From: Poa pratensis
Lineage: Eukaryota > Streptophyta > Magnoliopsida > Poales > Poaceae
DNA length: 64,000 bases
NCBI GenBank assembly: GCA_947311845.1
Contig: CAMZMU010000013.1
Coordinates: 2,393,198 to 2,457,197 of the forward strand
Direction of reading: 5' to 3'
The notes under the pieces were generated by a model that was not told the DNA's origin, searched no databases, and was given only the letters and a program-made list of their open reading frames with translations. Shown here piece after piece: positions 34,100-45,256 of this stretch (the stretch's first letter is position 1; each line of letters opens with the position of its first letter). Position numbers and translations under genes: made by a program.

Positions 34100-34831
34100 C
34101 ATAAACCTAGGCCGTCACCCGACGCACTCGGGGGCTGCGCCATACAGGTTCAAGTCGAAATCCTAGGCCGCCACCCGAGGCACTCGGGGCTGCGCCGTGT
34201 AGGTCCAAGTAAAACCTAGGCCGCACCCGAAGCACTCGGGGCTGCGCCATACAGGTCTAACTCGCAAAATCCTTGGCCGTCACCCGAAGCACTCGGGGGC
34301 TGCGCCGCACAGGTCTAAGTCAAACCTAGGCTGCACCCGACGCACTCGGGGGCTGCGCCATACAGGTCCAACTCGAAAACCAAGGTCGCCACCCGACGCA
34401 CTCGGGGGCTGCGCCATACAGGTCTAACTCGCAAAATCCTTGGCCGTCACCCGAAGCACTCGGGGGCTGCGCCGCACAGGTCTAAGTTAAACCTAGGCCG
34501 CACCCGACGCACTCGGGGGCTGCGCCATCCGGGTCCAACTCGAAAACCTAGGTCGCCACCCGACGCACTCGGGGGCTGCGCCATACAGGTCTAACTCGCA
34601 AAATCCTTGGCCGTCACCCGAAGCACTCGGGGGCTGCGCCGCACAGGTCTAAGTCAAACCTAGGCCGCACCCGACGCACTCGGGGCTGCGCCGTACAGGT
34701 CCAAAAGCCTAGGTCACCACCCGAAGCACCCGGGGGCTGCGCCATACAGGTCCAAGTCGAAAACCTAGGTCGCCACCCGACGCACTCGGGGGCTGCGCCA
34801 TACAGGTCTAACTCGCAAAATCCTTGGCCGT
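34100..34831 (+). repeat. Tandem array of ~60-bp units, left part (13 units)
   Basis: Each unit contains GCACTCGGGGGCTGCGCC followed by a variable CATACAGGTC / GCACAGGTC segment and CCTAGGCCGCACCCGA. Units fall into types that recur every third unit, so there is a higher-order repeat of about 180-190 bp. The core equals the element's polypurine tract (GCACTCGGGGGCTCC at 44814-44828) except at its 3' end. Continues at 39725 after Gypsy-3. Confidence 0.9.
34827..34831 (+). repeat. Target-site duplication of Gypsy-3, left copy
   Basis: GCCGT here and again at 39725-39729, a perfect 5-bp duplication flanking 34832-39724. Confidence 0.9.
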
Positions 34832-36404
34832 TGATGTCTACGCACGATTCTATTCTTGTAGACAGTGTTGGGCCTCCAAGAGCAGAGGTTTGTAGAACAG
34901 CAGCAAGTTTCCCTTAAGTGAATCACCCAAGGTTTATCGAACTCAGGGAGGTAGAGGTCAAAGATATTCCTCTCAAGCAACCCTGCAATTAAGATACAAG
35001 AAGTCTCTTGTGTCCCCAACACACCCAATACACTTGTCAGATGTATAGGTGCACTAGTTCGGCGAAGAGATAGTGAAATACAAGTAATATGGATGATTAT
35101 AAGTAGTAACTGCAATCTGAAATAAAGATGGCAGCAAGCAAACATGTAGCAGAACTTGATGTAAACGGTGTTTCAATGCTTAGAAACAAGGCCTAGGGAT
35201 CATACTTTCACTAGTGGACACTCTCAACAATGATCTCATAACTGAATAAGTAAAAGCTACTCTTAAACACTCTCTTGTTGGATAACAAACACCATTCATT
35301 GTGTAGGGCTACAAAAGCACACCTCAAGCCGGAGTAAACAAGCGCCACAACGTCATAAAGGAATCACACACGGTGCACACACTGTCACCTTTACACCGTG
35401 GAGAGTACCGGAGTTCATATTAAAGTAACCTATAGAGTGCATAATAGATAAAGAGTAACATCTACATATTCAACTAGATTAGCACAACTGAACACAAGTA
35501 AATACTACTCGGGATTATTCTCCTTCTTGATGAAGCAAGAGTACTATGCGTAGGGCTGCAAAAGCACACCTCAAAGTCTGAGTAAACAAACACCACAATT
35601 CCCAAGAATAAGCCATGATAAATGTCTAAATTATTCATAGAGTCACACAAGTACCCACACTGTCACCTTGATACCGTGTTGTCACAATGACTCCAGAAAC
35701 TAGACAAAATCACTTGAGTAGCATAAACATTATTAATGTATTCAGCGATACTAGCAATACACATGATCACATAAAGATCACACCATGGGAGAGAGAGATG
35801 AACCACATAGCTACCGGTAGAGCCCTCAGCCTCGGGGGAGAACTACTCCCTCCTCATCATGGGAGTCAGCAGCGGCGATGAAGATGGCGGTGGTGTCGAT
35901 GGAGATGACTCCGGGGGCAATTCCCCGTCCCGGCGGCGTGCCGGAACAGAGATTCTGTCCCCCGAAACTTGTCGTCGATGGCGGCGGCGCTGCGGAACTC
36001 TTCTGGAAATATGACTTGTGTTTTAGGGTTTTCGCGTCTGAGGCAATATATAGGCGAAGGGGCGATGTCGGTGGAGGCCGAGGGGCCCACACCATAGGCG
36101 GCGCGGCAGGGGGCCACCGCCCGCAGGTGGTTTGGCCTCCTCGGGCCTCTCCTTCGGACTCCGTGACGGTGCTGGAAAAATAGGGACGTGGCCTTTTGTT
36201 TCGTGCAATTCCGAGAATATTCGCAGAAGTACTTTTCTGAAACCAAAAACAGCAGAAAACAGGGAACTGGCACTGTGGCATCTTGTTAATAGGTTAGTCC
36301 CAGAAAATGCATAAAAGTGATATGAAGTGTATATAAAACATGTAGCAAATGGTATAATATAAGCATGGAACATCAGAAATTATGGATACGTTGGAGACGT
36401 ATCA
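34832..36404 (-). repeat. 3' LTR of Gypsy-3 (1573 bp)
   Basis: From TGATGTCTACGCACG to TTGGAGACGTATCA. A TATA-like CTATATATTG (36046-36052, minus strand) lies internally. The GC-rich part 35820-36180 contains only shadow frames. Confidence 0.85.
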
Positions 36405-39339
36405 AGCATCCCCAAGCTTAGTTCTACTCGTCCTCGAGTAGGTAAAACGATAACAACAAATAATTTCTGAGGAGACATGCTTTCACACAATCTTGATCAA
36501 TATATTGCAAGGCTCATGTCATGAATGAAGTGACTCAAAGCAATGGTCTATAGTTTGCTAACAAATAGATAAAGAGTAAACAATGAATCATATAAGCAAA
36601 AACTTTTCATGAATAGTACTTTCAAGACAAGCATCAAAAAGTTTTGCATAAGAGGTAACTCATAAAGCAATAGATTCAAAGTAAAAGGCATTGAAGCAAC
36701 ACAAAGGATGATTAAGTTTCAGCATTTGCTTTCAACTTGTAACATGTATATCTCATGGATAGTTGTCAACATAAAGCAATATAACAAGTGCAATAAGTAA
36801 ATATGTAAGAATCAATGCACACAAAGTTGACACTAGTGTTTGCTTCTAAGATAGAAAGGAGTAGGTAAACTGACTCAACATAAAGTAAAAGATAGGCCCT
36901 TCGCAGAGGGAAGCAGGGATTAAATCATGTGCTAGAGCTTTTTAAGTTTTCGAAAGCATATAGAGAGCACAAAATAAGTATTTGAGAGGTGTTTGTTGTT
37001 GTCAACGAATGGTAGTGGGCACTCTAACCCCCTTGTCAACCAGACTTTCAAGAGCGGCTCCCATGAAGGACGTTATCTCTACCAGCAAGGTAGATCATCC
37101 CTCTTCTCTTTTGTTTACACATGTATTTTAGTTTCTTTATAGATGACACTCCTCCCAACCTTTTGCTTACACAAGCCATGGCTAACCGAATCCTCGGGTG
37201 CCTTCCAACATTCACATACCATGGAGGAGTGTCTATTTGCAAATTAAGTTGCTTACTGATAAATCAGGGCAAAACATGTGAAGAGAATTATTAATGAAAG
37301 TTGTAATTAATTGGGGCTGGGCACCCCGTTGCCAGCTCTTTTTGCAAATTATTGGATAAGCGGATGTATATGCCACTAGTCCATTGGTGAAAGTCTGTCA
37401 GAAGTAAATGACAAGATTGAAAGATAAAACACCACATACTTCCTCATGAGCTATAAAACATTGACACAAATAAGGAGTAATAAAGTTTTGAATAGTTTAA
37501 AGGTAGCACATGAATATTTACTTGGAATGGCAGGAAATACCACATAGTAGGTAGGTATGGTGGACACAAATGGCATGGGTTTTGGCTCAAGTTTGGATGC
37601 ACGAGAAGCATTCCCTCTCAGTACAGAGTTTAGGCTAGCAAGGTTGTTTGAAGCAAACACAAGTATAAACCGGTACAGCAAGAATCACATAAAAACATAT
37701 TGCAAGTATTATAAGACTCTACACTGTCTTCCTTGTTGCTCAAACATTTTACCAGAAAATATCTAGACCTTAGAGAGAACAAATATGCATCCCAAGTCTC
37801 AACAAGCTCTACGGTAGTTCTCCACTACTAGGCTTTAACTACATGATGCAAGAGCTTAAACATGATCTACTTGAGAGCTCAAAACAATTGCAAAGTGTCA
37901 AATCGAAACAAGACAATGATCTACAAGAATGCATATGTCTTTTCCAATACCAACTACTACATGTAGCATTTTCTTTCTTCCAAACAAACACCAATCAATT
38001 TATTTAAACATAAACTCTCCAAATGATAATATAATGCAGCAAGAGAGTATTTATAAACAAGTGCTAACAGCTCGAAGAGATGCATGAAAAACAGGAGCTA
38101 AAAGCACTGCAGTAGCTAGTTAAGAATACTCAACAAATATAAGTGAAGAACATGAGTATTCACATGAAAAAGCGGAGCGTGTCTCTCTCCCACACAAGGA
38201 TTGCTAGGATCCGAATTTATTAACAAACAAACAAAAAATAAAAGCACACAGACGCTCCAAGTAAAGCGCATAAGATGTGAAAGAATTAAAATATAGTTTC
38301 ACTAGAGATGACCTGATAAGTTGTTGATGAAGAAGGGGATGCCTTGGGCATCCCCAAGCTTAGACGCTTGAGTCTCTTGAATATGGGGATGAACCACGGG
38401 GGCATCCCCAAGCTTAGGCTTTTCACTCTTCTTGATCACATAATATCACCTTCTCTCTTGATCCTTGAAAACTTCCTTCACACCAAACTCAAACAGTTCT
38501 CATTAGAGGGTTAGTGCATAATCAAAAATTCTCATATTCTGTAATGAACAATCATTCCCAAAGCTTCTGGACATTAGCTACAGCCACCAATGCTTTGTGG
38601 AGCAAAGAAATCCACACAAACATAGTAAAAGAGCGAATGCAAAACAAAAGGCAGAATCTGTCAAAAACAGAACAGTCTGGAATGACGAATTTTTTCGAGG
38701 CACTTAAGTTGCTCAGATGGAACTGGTCCAATTTAATGAAAGTTGCGTACATATCTGAGGAAGATGCGTGATTTTTTACAGAATTTTGAATTTTCTACAG
38801 GAGATGAGCTCAAATCGTGACAGCTAAAAATCTGTCTCTGCGCAGAAATCCAAATCTTGCATCAACTTTCAATAAAACTTTACTTGGCACAACAATGCAA
38901 TAAAATAAAGATACAAAGGAGTTGCTACAGAAGTAACAAGCACCTTGACTCAAACAAAAAGAAAAGCAAAAATAACAGAAAATAAAAACAATGGGTTGTC
39001 TCCCATAAGCGCTTTTCTTTAAAGCCTTTTAGCTAGGCATAGTGATTTTTATGATGCCCACATAAAGATGAGAGTTGAAACATAAAAGAGAGCATCAAGA
39101 AGCATATATAAAACATGTTTAAATCTAACACTCTTTCTATGCATAGGAGTCTTGTAAGAAAACAAGTCAATGAAGAACAAAGTGACTAGCATAGAAATGC
39201 AAAACAAGTGTAACTTCAAAAATTTCAACATAAAGAGAGAAGACTTAATATTATTGTGATATATGAAACGTGTCTCCCTCTCTCATAAGACCAGTAGGTC
39301 TTAAAGTACCCAGCAAATAAAAGCAAATCAAGAGAAAGC
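36405..39339 (-). other. Non-coding interior of Gypsy-3
   Basis: AT-rich, no domain-bearing frame. Contains polypurine-tract-like CATCCCCAAGCTTAG at 36407, 38349 and 38403 (plus-strand view) and a conserved block GGGTTGTCTCCCATAAGCGC (38993-39012) shared with Gypsy-4. Confidence 0.7.
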
Positions 39340-39591
39340 TCAAAACTTCATCATAAAGAGAGGTGGTTTAGTAACATGAAAATTTCTATAACCATACTTT
39401 CCTCTCTCAAAATAATTTTCAGTGGCATCATGAATAAACTCAACAATATAGCTATCACATAAAGCATTCTTATCATGATCCACATGCATAAAAGTATCAT
39501 TACTCTCCACATAAGCATGAACATTATCATTAGTAATAGTGAGAGTAAAAGTATCACATCCATCATTGTAATCATCATAAATAGGAGGCAT
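39340..39591 (-). pseudogene. Gypsy-3 ORF remnant (relative of the Gypsy-4 ORF)
   Basis: An 83-codon frame with IVEFIHDATENYFERGKYGY. NYFERGK also occurs in the 297-residue Gypsy-4 protein (59850-60743), at a similar place after the 5' LTR. No known domain was recognised. The N-terminal portion was removed with the 5' LTR and leader. Confidence 0.5.
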
Positions 39592-39621
39592 AGAATAATC
39601 AAAATGATTTTTATCCTCAAT

Positions 39622-39724
39622 AGAAAATGCATAAAAGTGATATGAAGTATATATAAAATATGTAGCAAATGGTATACTATAAGCATGGAACAGCAGAAAT
39701 TATGGATACGTTGGAGACGTATCA
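39622..39724 (-). repeat. Truncated 5' LTR of Gypsy-3 (103 bp)
   Basis: Aligns without gaps to the right end of the left LTR (36302-36404) with four differences in 103 positions (two transitions, two transversions). Followed by the target duplication GCCGT. Confidence 0.85.
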
Positions 39725-40075
39725 GCCGTCACCCGAAGCACTCGGGGGCTGCGCCGCACAGGTCTAAGTCAAACCTAGGCCGCACCTGACGCACTCGGGG
39801 CTGCGCCGTACAGGTCCAAAAGCCTAGGTCACCACCCGAAGCACCCGGGGGCTGCGCCATACAGGTCCAAGTCAAAATCCTAGGCCGCACCCGACGCACT
39901 CGGGGGCTGCGCCGCACGGGTCTAACTCGACCCACCTCGGCCGCACTCGAAGCACTCGGGGGCTGCGCCGCACATGTCTAATTCAAAATCCTAGGCCGCA
40001 CTCGATCCGCTCGGGGGCTGCGCCATACAGATTTACAGAAGTCTACAAGATACAATTTACTCACTCGGGGGCTAC
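39725..40075 (+). repeat. Tandem array of ~60-bp units, right part (6 units)
   Basis: Continuation of the 34100-34831 array with the same GCACTCGGGGGCTGCGCC core. The last unit grades into TCACTCGGGGGCTACCCC at 40061. Later units are more divergent (GCACATGTCTAATTC, CATACAGATTTAC). Confidence 0.88.
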
Positions 40076-40160
40076 CCCCACCTCGGCATACATACACTCA
40101 TATTTCCACTTGGAGAATTTCTTTTACAAGCTAACGCTATACAACAGCAGTCTACTACTC

Positions 40161-43100
40161 TTATTCTACAGGCTCGCCCTTTGGCGCATCGACTGGCCCT
40201 ACAAGGTGCTCACTAAAGCTCTGGACCTGCTGAACCATCTGACGCGCAGCCGCAAGAGTATCGGCGTAGTCACCCTCTCCAGGCAAGCCGTCAAGCACCT
40301 TGTACAGTGGAAGATTAGGCCGGTGCATTCGAACGTACGCCAGCGCCACGTTTGCCCCGGCAACAAGCTGAGTGTGCACAACTTCCTTCAACGCACTGCC
40401 TTCACGGAACCTCTCCAGCAGCGCAGCCAGTCCATTAGGCTGCTCGTTGTGCGGAAAGTACACCCTGTTGATCTGCCAGAGGGTTTTTCTACAACCTTCC
40501 AAGAGTACAGCAGCCCGCCAGGTGCGATCCAACATTCGAGCCAATATGCTGCCTCTGGATTTATCTGACCAAAAATGACACGCTTCGGGTGAGTCACCGG
40601 CGGCTTCTTTCTCCACCCGCTCGTCTACTCGAATTTGCTCGGCCTTCCAGTCAGAATTTACATCTGCATCAAGACCCAAAGCTAAGAACAGTAAAAGGAT
40701 AAAGAAGTCGAAGCACAGTGCTAGAAAACCAACCTTGCAGCTGCCGACTGATCAAGTCTATCTCGCCTAGCAGAAACTCCTCTCGCTGGGAGAACGGCGC
40801 AACGGGCCGCGACCTCAAGCGCTCCAACTCCAACTCCGCGCTCTTCAACTTCGACTCGAGCTCAACAACTTTGTTCCTCATGAAGGTGATCACTCATTGA
40901 TCATTCACGCTTCGCGCAGGAGCTGGAGGAGCTCGACGACGACGAGTGGGTGCAGCCGAAGAGGTGTCCTCCTCGTCGCCCACACCAGTCGTTCCAGCGA
41001 CCCCAGGAGCTTCGCCATCTTAGACTGTCAAGTTCGACAGCGTCAAGCAAGGAAAAGAACACATTCATTCAAGATATGAAAGAAGACTCGAAGGCACAAA
41101 TTCACATTTCAACACCAGCATGTTCGCGGCCAGAAGACCCGCAAACTATATAGTTCATTACAGACCAAGAACCAAAAGCAGAAGAATCCTAAAAGAACAA
41201 AGTCCACATCACAGACTCCGACTGGGAACGGTTCTTCCTAGCAGCCAACTCCGCAGCCTTGGCAATCCTCTTCTCGAAGGTGGCGACCAACTTTGCAGCC
41301 AGCTGACTCGCCTGTGCCTTCACACCGCTAAGGGACGCGGTCCTGCCATCGGGCTTCCGAGGGAAGTCGCTGACAACCTTCTCAAAATCACCTACGACTT
41401 GGTGGCCAAGAAGTAGCTGGAAAGTGAGCTCGGAGCCGCGTACCGTCTGCGCACGCGTGTAGTCCGCCAAGGTGGTCGCATTGCCTTCGAACGGAGCCGC
41501 AAGTGCGTCAACAGCAACTGGCGGTGGCTTGCTGGGGAAGATGCTCTGGTGCACAGTCGCCAAGGCGCCTGTCGACTTCTGCAGCGCCGCCGAAGCATAC
41601 GCGCAGACGCGGTCCATGAAGCCAACAGCCTTCGCCAAGTCGACATTCTCGCTGGAGGACCCTTCTGGAGGAGCACCCCCGCAAGTCTCTGATCAACAGA
41701 AATCCACGCCCATAAGACACCCGAAGTCGACATAAGACAAAGTAGGCACTGAGCTGAAACACTTACTTCCAACAACATCTGCGAGTGCGAGCAAGCGGTC
41801 GACCTGGGTCTTCCCCAGATCATCCCGAGCTTGCTCGCGCTCTTGGGCTTCACCCAGCAACTTCTCCAGCTCCGCGACACGCTTCTTCATGCTCTCCTTT
41901 TCGCCTGCGGATCAACGGAGCAAAGTTAGCAATAAAGGCAGTCGAAGCACCCCTCGAGCACAAGGGTTCACACTAACTATTCGCTTGCTCCAGAGCAGTG
42001 CGGAGCTGATCCCTCTCCTGCTCCATGCGAACGAAGGCTGCGGCTCCCTCCATCTGCTGGCGATAAAATGGCTGCAGGAAACACAAGACATCAATCTGCG
42101 CCCGACTATTCTAGTCACGCACATCTTCGGGGGCTACTCCATCGGGAGCGCTGATTCGCGCACCCGATACAGATTTTGCAGAACGAGTCGAAGGACACTT
42201 ACATGCTCAAGCAGCCCAGCGTCAACCGGAGTCGCATCAGCAGCTTTCTCTGGCACGGAGGAGGTCGAAGCCTTCAAGGCCAAAGCGTCACCCGCCTGAG
42301 CCTCTTCTCGGTCGTCTTCGCAGTCTGCTCGATCATGGGAGCAGAAGTGTGCTCCATCTCACGAGGGGAAGAAGCAACAGTGCCAGTACGGTCGTTGTGA
42401 CAAGATAACAATTCAAGGACTCGCAAGCGCAAAAACACACTCGCAGTGCCAGTACGGTCGTTGTGACAAGATAACAATTCAAGGACTCGCAAGCGCAAAA
42501 ACACACTCGACACAAACGAGGCAATGGTTACGCGACTAACCTGGCAACATCTACATCATCTTCACTTCCCAGGGATACGGAGGCCATCCTCGCAAACTCA
42601 GTCGGCTGTGCAGAGCCGAGGGGAGGCACGAACAAAGGCTCAGCCAGGTCACTCGTGTGCCTACCACCCGAAGACGACTCGCTAGTCTCTTCCTCGTTCA
42701 CACCCGCCTCCTTCACGGGCGACGAAGCAGAACCAGAGTCGCCACTCTTTCGCCTCTGCCGCTTGCGCAGCGGCTCCTCATCTTCATCATCCTCCTCCAA
42801 CTCTTCACTTGGAGAGGTGGCGGAGGGAACTTCATCGTCATCAACCTCGTCCTCAGGGAACTCTGCCTCTTCATGAGGTCCATTCTCCATCAACGGAGGA
42901 AGACTGACATAGCTCGAACAACCCTGTCAGCAAATGAAGCATTCGAGTCAGGCAAAAAGATTAGACAGAAGATACAAGACAAAGCAAACGAAGCTCACCT
43001 CAGGCACAGGATTATTAGGCCCATACGGCTCGACTGGGCACTTGACATTGCACGGGTCAGCGGCTCGGAGACTAGTGATGCTCCTCACCTTCGACTCGAC

Positions 43101-43927
43101 TGCGTCATCATCGAGCTCATCGCCAACATCCTCATGCGCCCACATCGGGTGGACGCGAGTGCGGAGCGGCTGCACCCGAAGCCTGAAGAAGGTGGCGATG
43201 AGGTGAATTCCACCTGTCTCGCGCCCGAGACTTTTCAGAAGGCCACGAAGAAGCGTCAGCAAGGGCTGAGTCGCCTCCCTGTCCTCCTTCGACAGCGGGT
43301 GCGCCCACGCGTTCGTCTTCCGCAACTCGCGATCAGCCGCGAAGTCGGGAAGCCCTTCTTGGTCGCACCTGATGTAGAACCACTTCTTTCGCCAGCCCTG
43401 GACGGAGTTGGACTTCTTCATCTGAAAGTAGGAGGTGTCGCCACGCACCTGGATGCCGAAGCCGCCGACTGGATACACCTGCTTGCTCTTCCCCACGTTC
43501 CTCCTCACGAGGAATACCGACTTCCACAGCAGCCAGTTGGGTGCGATTTCCAGGAAGCACTCGCAGAGCACGAAATAGCTCGCGATGCTCAAGACGCTCT
43601 TGGGAGTCAGATCGTGGATCTGAATCCCATAAGCGTACAAGAGACCACGGACGAAATCGTGGAGGGGGAACCCGAAACCCCGCGGAAGGAAATCCACGAA
43701 GCACACGCGTTCCCCCTCGCGAGGAGCGGGGAATACCTCTTTCCCGGGAGCGCGCACCGTCGCTTGATCTGCCGGCGGCAGCAGCCCCTGCGCGCGGAGG
43801 GCCTCGAGGTCGGCCTTCTTCACCGACGATTTGACCAGTCGCCGTCGGGCTTCTTCATCACGCTCGCCTCGGCGGCGGCGACGGCGCCAGCAACAGACTT
43901 CCCCCTCTTCATCGCGGCCTTGCTCAT
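40161..43927 (-). pseudogene. Antisense multi-exon gene(s) of Gypsy-2, PF04195-like protein
   Basis: Seen on the minus strand: TATA box (44037-44044), ATG at 43927, first exon to 42999 containing GERVCFVDFLPRGFGFPLHD (cf. the PF04195-type domain of Gypsy-1), then short exons with good borders: 42923-42541 (acidic, Lys/Arg-rich), one ending at 42203 (donor GTAAGT), one from 42072, and a coiled-coil exon (KKRVAELEKLLGEAQERE, about 41790-41900). The helical exon 41638-41189 ends with a stop. Two more exons (about 41020-40735 and 40679-40161) carry a second coiled coil and helical tail, so they may be an alternative end or a second gene. A frameshift near 43842 and an in-frame TGA near 40893 disrupt it. 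Function unknown. Confidence 0.7.
42378..42509 (-). repeat. 66-bp perfect tandem duplication in the antisense gene
   Basis: CAGTGCCAGTACGGTCGTTG at 42378 recurs at 42444, and the whole 66-bp unit is repeated. It lies in a probable intron between the 42541 donor and the exon ending at 42203. Confidence 0.85.
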
Positions 43928-44036
43928 GGAGGGCGGAGGAAAGAAACTGGCAGAAAAGCGCAACAATGGCGGAGAGAGAGCAGCGGAGACGAGGGCAGAA
44001 TGGGGATGGAATGAACTGTTCGCTGCCGCGGTGAAA

Positions 44037-44044
44037 AGTATATA
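44037..44044 (-). promoter_or_regulatory. TATA box of the Gypsy-2 antisense gene
   Basis: GCGGTATATACTTTTC on the minus strand, about 110 bp upstream of the ATG at 43927, with a pyrimidine-rich leader containing CTCTCTCTCC. Confidence 0.55.
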
Positions 44045-44590
44045 CCGCGTGGCCAGTTAATCCAGGCCGTCCTCAGCGAAACCGCACTTCACAACATCAT
44101 CAGGCCGTCCACGTGTCGCGTGGAGATAGCAACCGTCGCCGGCCACGCCGCCCACTACGCACGGGAATCAAGGCGCCATCATCACACCGCGAAATTTTCA
44201 CGCCCAACGGTCAGTACAAAGCGGCAACCGCTGTCTCCAGTCAATACTGACAGTGGGACCGCACTGTCACGTCCCATCGGGCACAGAGTGCGCCAAAAAC
44301 GTCAGCACTGACGTCAACCGCGAAGGCGTAGGAAGTAAGCCAAGGGCTGATTGAGAACTCGAACAGTTCATTCGAGTGCAAGAAGATTCAGTAAGCTCCA
44401 AGAGCTGAACCAACTTGTGCAGTAAGCCAAACCGGCCGAATACACAGTAAGTCACGCAAAGCCAGTCGCGACTCCAACAGGTCGAGTCCCTTCTTTACTC
44501 CCATCGGGAGCGGGCTTTTCGACTGAAGAAAAATTGAGTTTAACCTCAATTGCAAGCAATTCAGCTTAATCTCGGGGGCTACTCCCATCG

Positions 44591-44614
44591 GGAGCGCTGT
44601 TCGCGCTCCCGAGT
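44591..44614. other. Hairpin-forming inverted repeat in Gypsy-2
   Basis: CGGGAGCG and CGCTCCCG are separated by 7 bases (8-bp perfect stem), directly after CTCGGGGGCTACTCCCAT. A near copy with one mismatch lies at about 42142-42165, again right after TTCGGGGGCTACTCC. Confidence 0.7.
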
Positions 44615-44813
44615 GACTCAGAACATTAGCAGTCGAAAAATCACCGACTAAGACTGTACGCACAGTATTTTACCCAGCAGTCGACGGTTCGACTAAGGAA
44701 TCCTCCATAAGCCCTGAACGGCCGGAGTCGACTAACTTTACTTGTTCCTTTCAGGAACCCGATGGCGTGCCCAGGAGGAAGGAGTCCTTTACCCGACTCT
44801 ACGATTCGACTAA

Positions 44814-44828
44814 GCACTCGGGGGCTCC
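44814..44828 (+). other. Polypurine tract of Gypsy-2
   Basis: GCACTCGGGGGCTCC directly abuts the TG that opens the 3' LTR at 44829. Confidence 0.7.
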
Positions 44829-45256
44829 TGTCGTGGGGTCACTCTTCGACTACCCCACGGTGGGGATACCTGGGTCACGCCAAGCCTATCAGCCTTATGA
44901 CGAAGGCCCAAGGAAGGCCCAAGAAGGACGACGTGCGGCCCAAGATAGTCGACGTTAGGTCATGTGACTCCAGCCATGCTTGTAAGCGCCATCGGCACCG
45001 TTCACCTGAGACCTAGCCTACCATATAAAGGCTAGGAGGGTCCTTCGTCTAGGGTACGCTCATAGCCGCCACCACAAACCCTAGCGAGATTGCCATCTCG
45101 CCATTGTAGCCACAACTCGCCATTCAATACCAGACAAGCAGGAAGTAGGGTGTTATCCTCCGGGAGCCTGAACCTGGGTAAACGCCTTGCTTGTCAGCCG
45201 TCGTGATCACCAGCGCTCATCTCTCTCCCCTTCAATCAACCCGGGGTGCACAACCC
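44829..45256 (+). repeat. 3' LTR of Gypsy-2, 3' end altered
   Basis: 428 bp matching 31080-31507 with two differences. After GCACAACCC the sequences part: the 5' LTR continues GGGATTTGCCGAGTCC, and here CAATGGAGTTCGCCGG follows. The last ~28 bp of the LTR and the target duplication therefore seem lost. A CGACA that could end an LTR occurs at 45290-45294 but without supporting alignment. Confidence 0.85.

Larger units (their letters stand above)
34832..39724 (-). mobile_element. Gypsy-3: Ty3/gypsy-type element nested in the Gypsy-2 array, 5' LTR mostly deleted
   Basis: Seen: a perfect 5-bp GCCGT duplication, terminal TGATG..TATCA ends, a complete LTR at left (34832-36404) and only 103 bp of LTR at right (39622-39724). 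On the minus strand the element opens TGATACGTCTCCAACGTATC, a start common in Triticeae-type gypsy LTRs. The polypurine tract (36406-36421) is on the inner side of the left LTR, confirming minus orientation. No pol. A short remnant frame at 39340-39591 resembles the Gypsy-4 ORF. The primer-binding site has been lost with the 5' LTR. Confidence 0.88.
31080..45256 (+). mobile_element. Gypsy-2: Ty3/gypsy LTR retrotransposon, internally deleted, recent
   Basis: Seen: LTRs at 31080-31535 and 44829-45256, primer-binding site 31538-31555, truncated gag region, RNase H-integrase remnant (32262-33918), a ~60-bp tandem array (34100-34831 and 39725-40075) split by Gypsy-3, an antisense gene (40161-43927) and a polypurine tract (44814-44828). 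The LTRs differ at 2 of 428 aligned positions. Gag, protease and RT are missing. The last ~28 bp of the 3' LTR do not match the 5' LTR, and no target duplication is visible. Confidence 0.9.

Noticed and set aside
34100..40075. Regularly spaced short repeats resembling a CRISPR array
   Set aside because: The 'spacers' are themselves repeated, no cas-like genes exist, and the array lies in a plant LTR retrotransposon.
42657..44060. 467-codon plus-strand frame
   Set aside because: Opposite the first exons of the Gypsy-2 antisense gene, which carries the recognisable domain and splice sites; a shadow.
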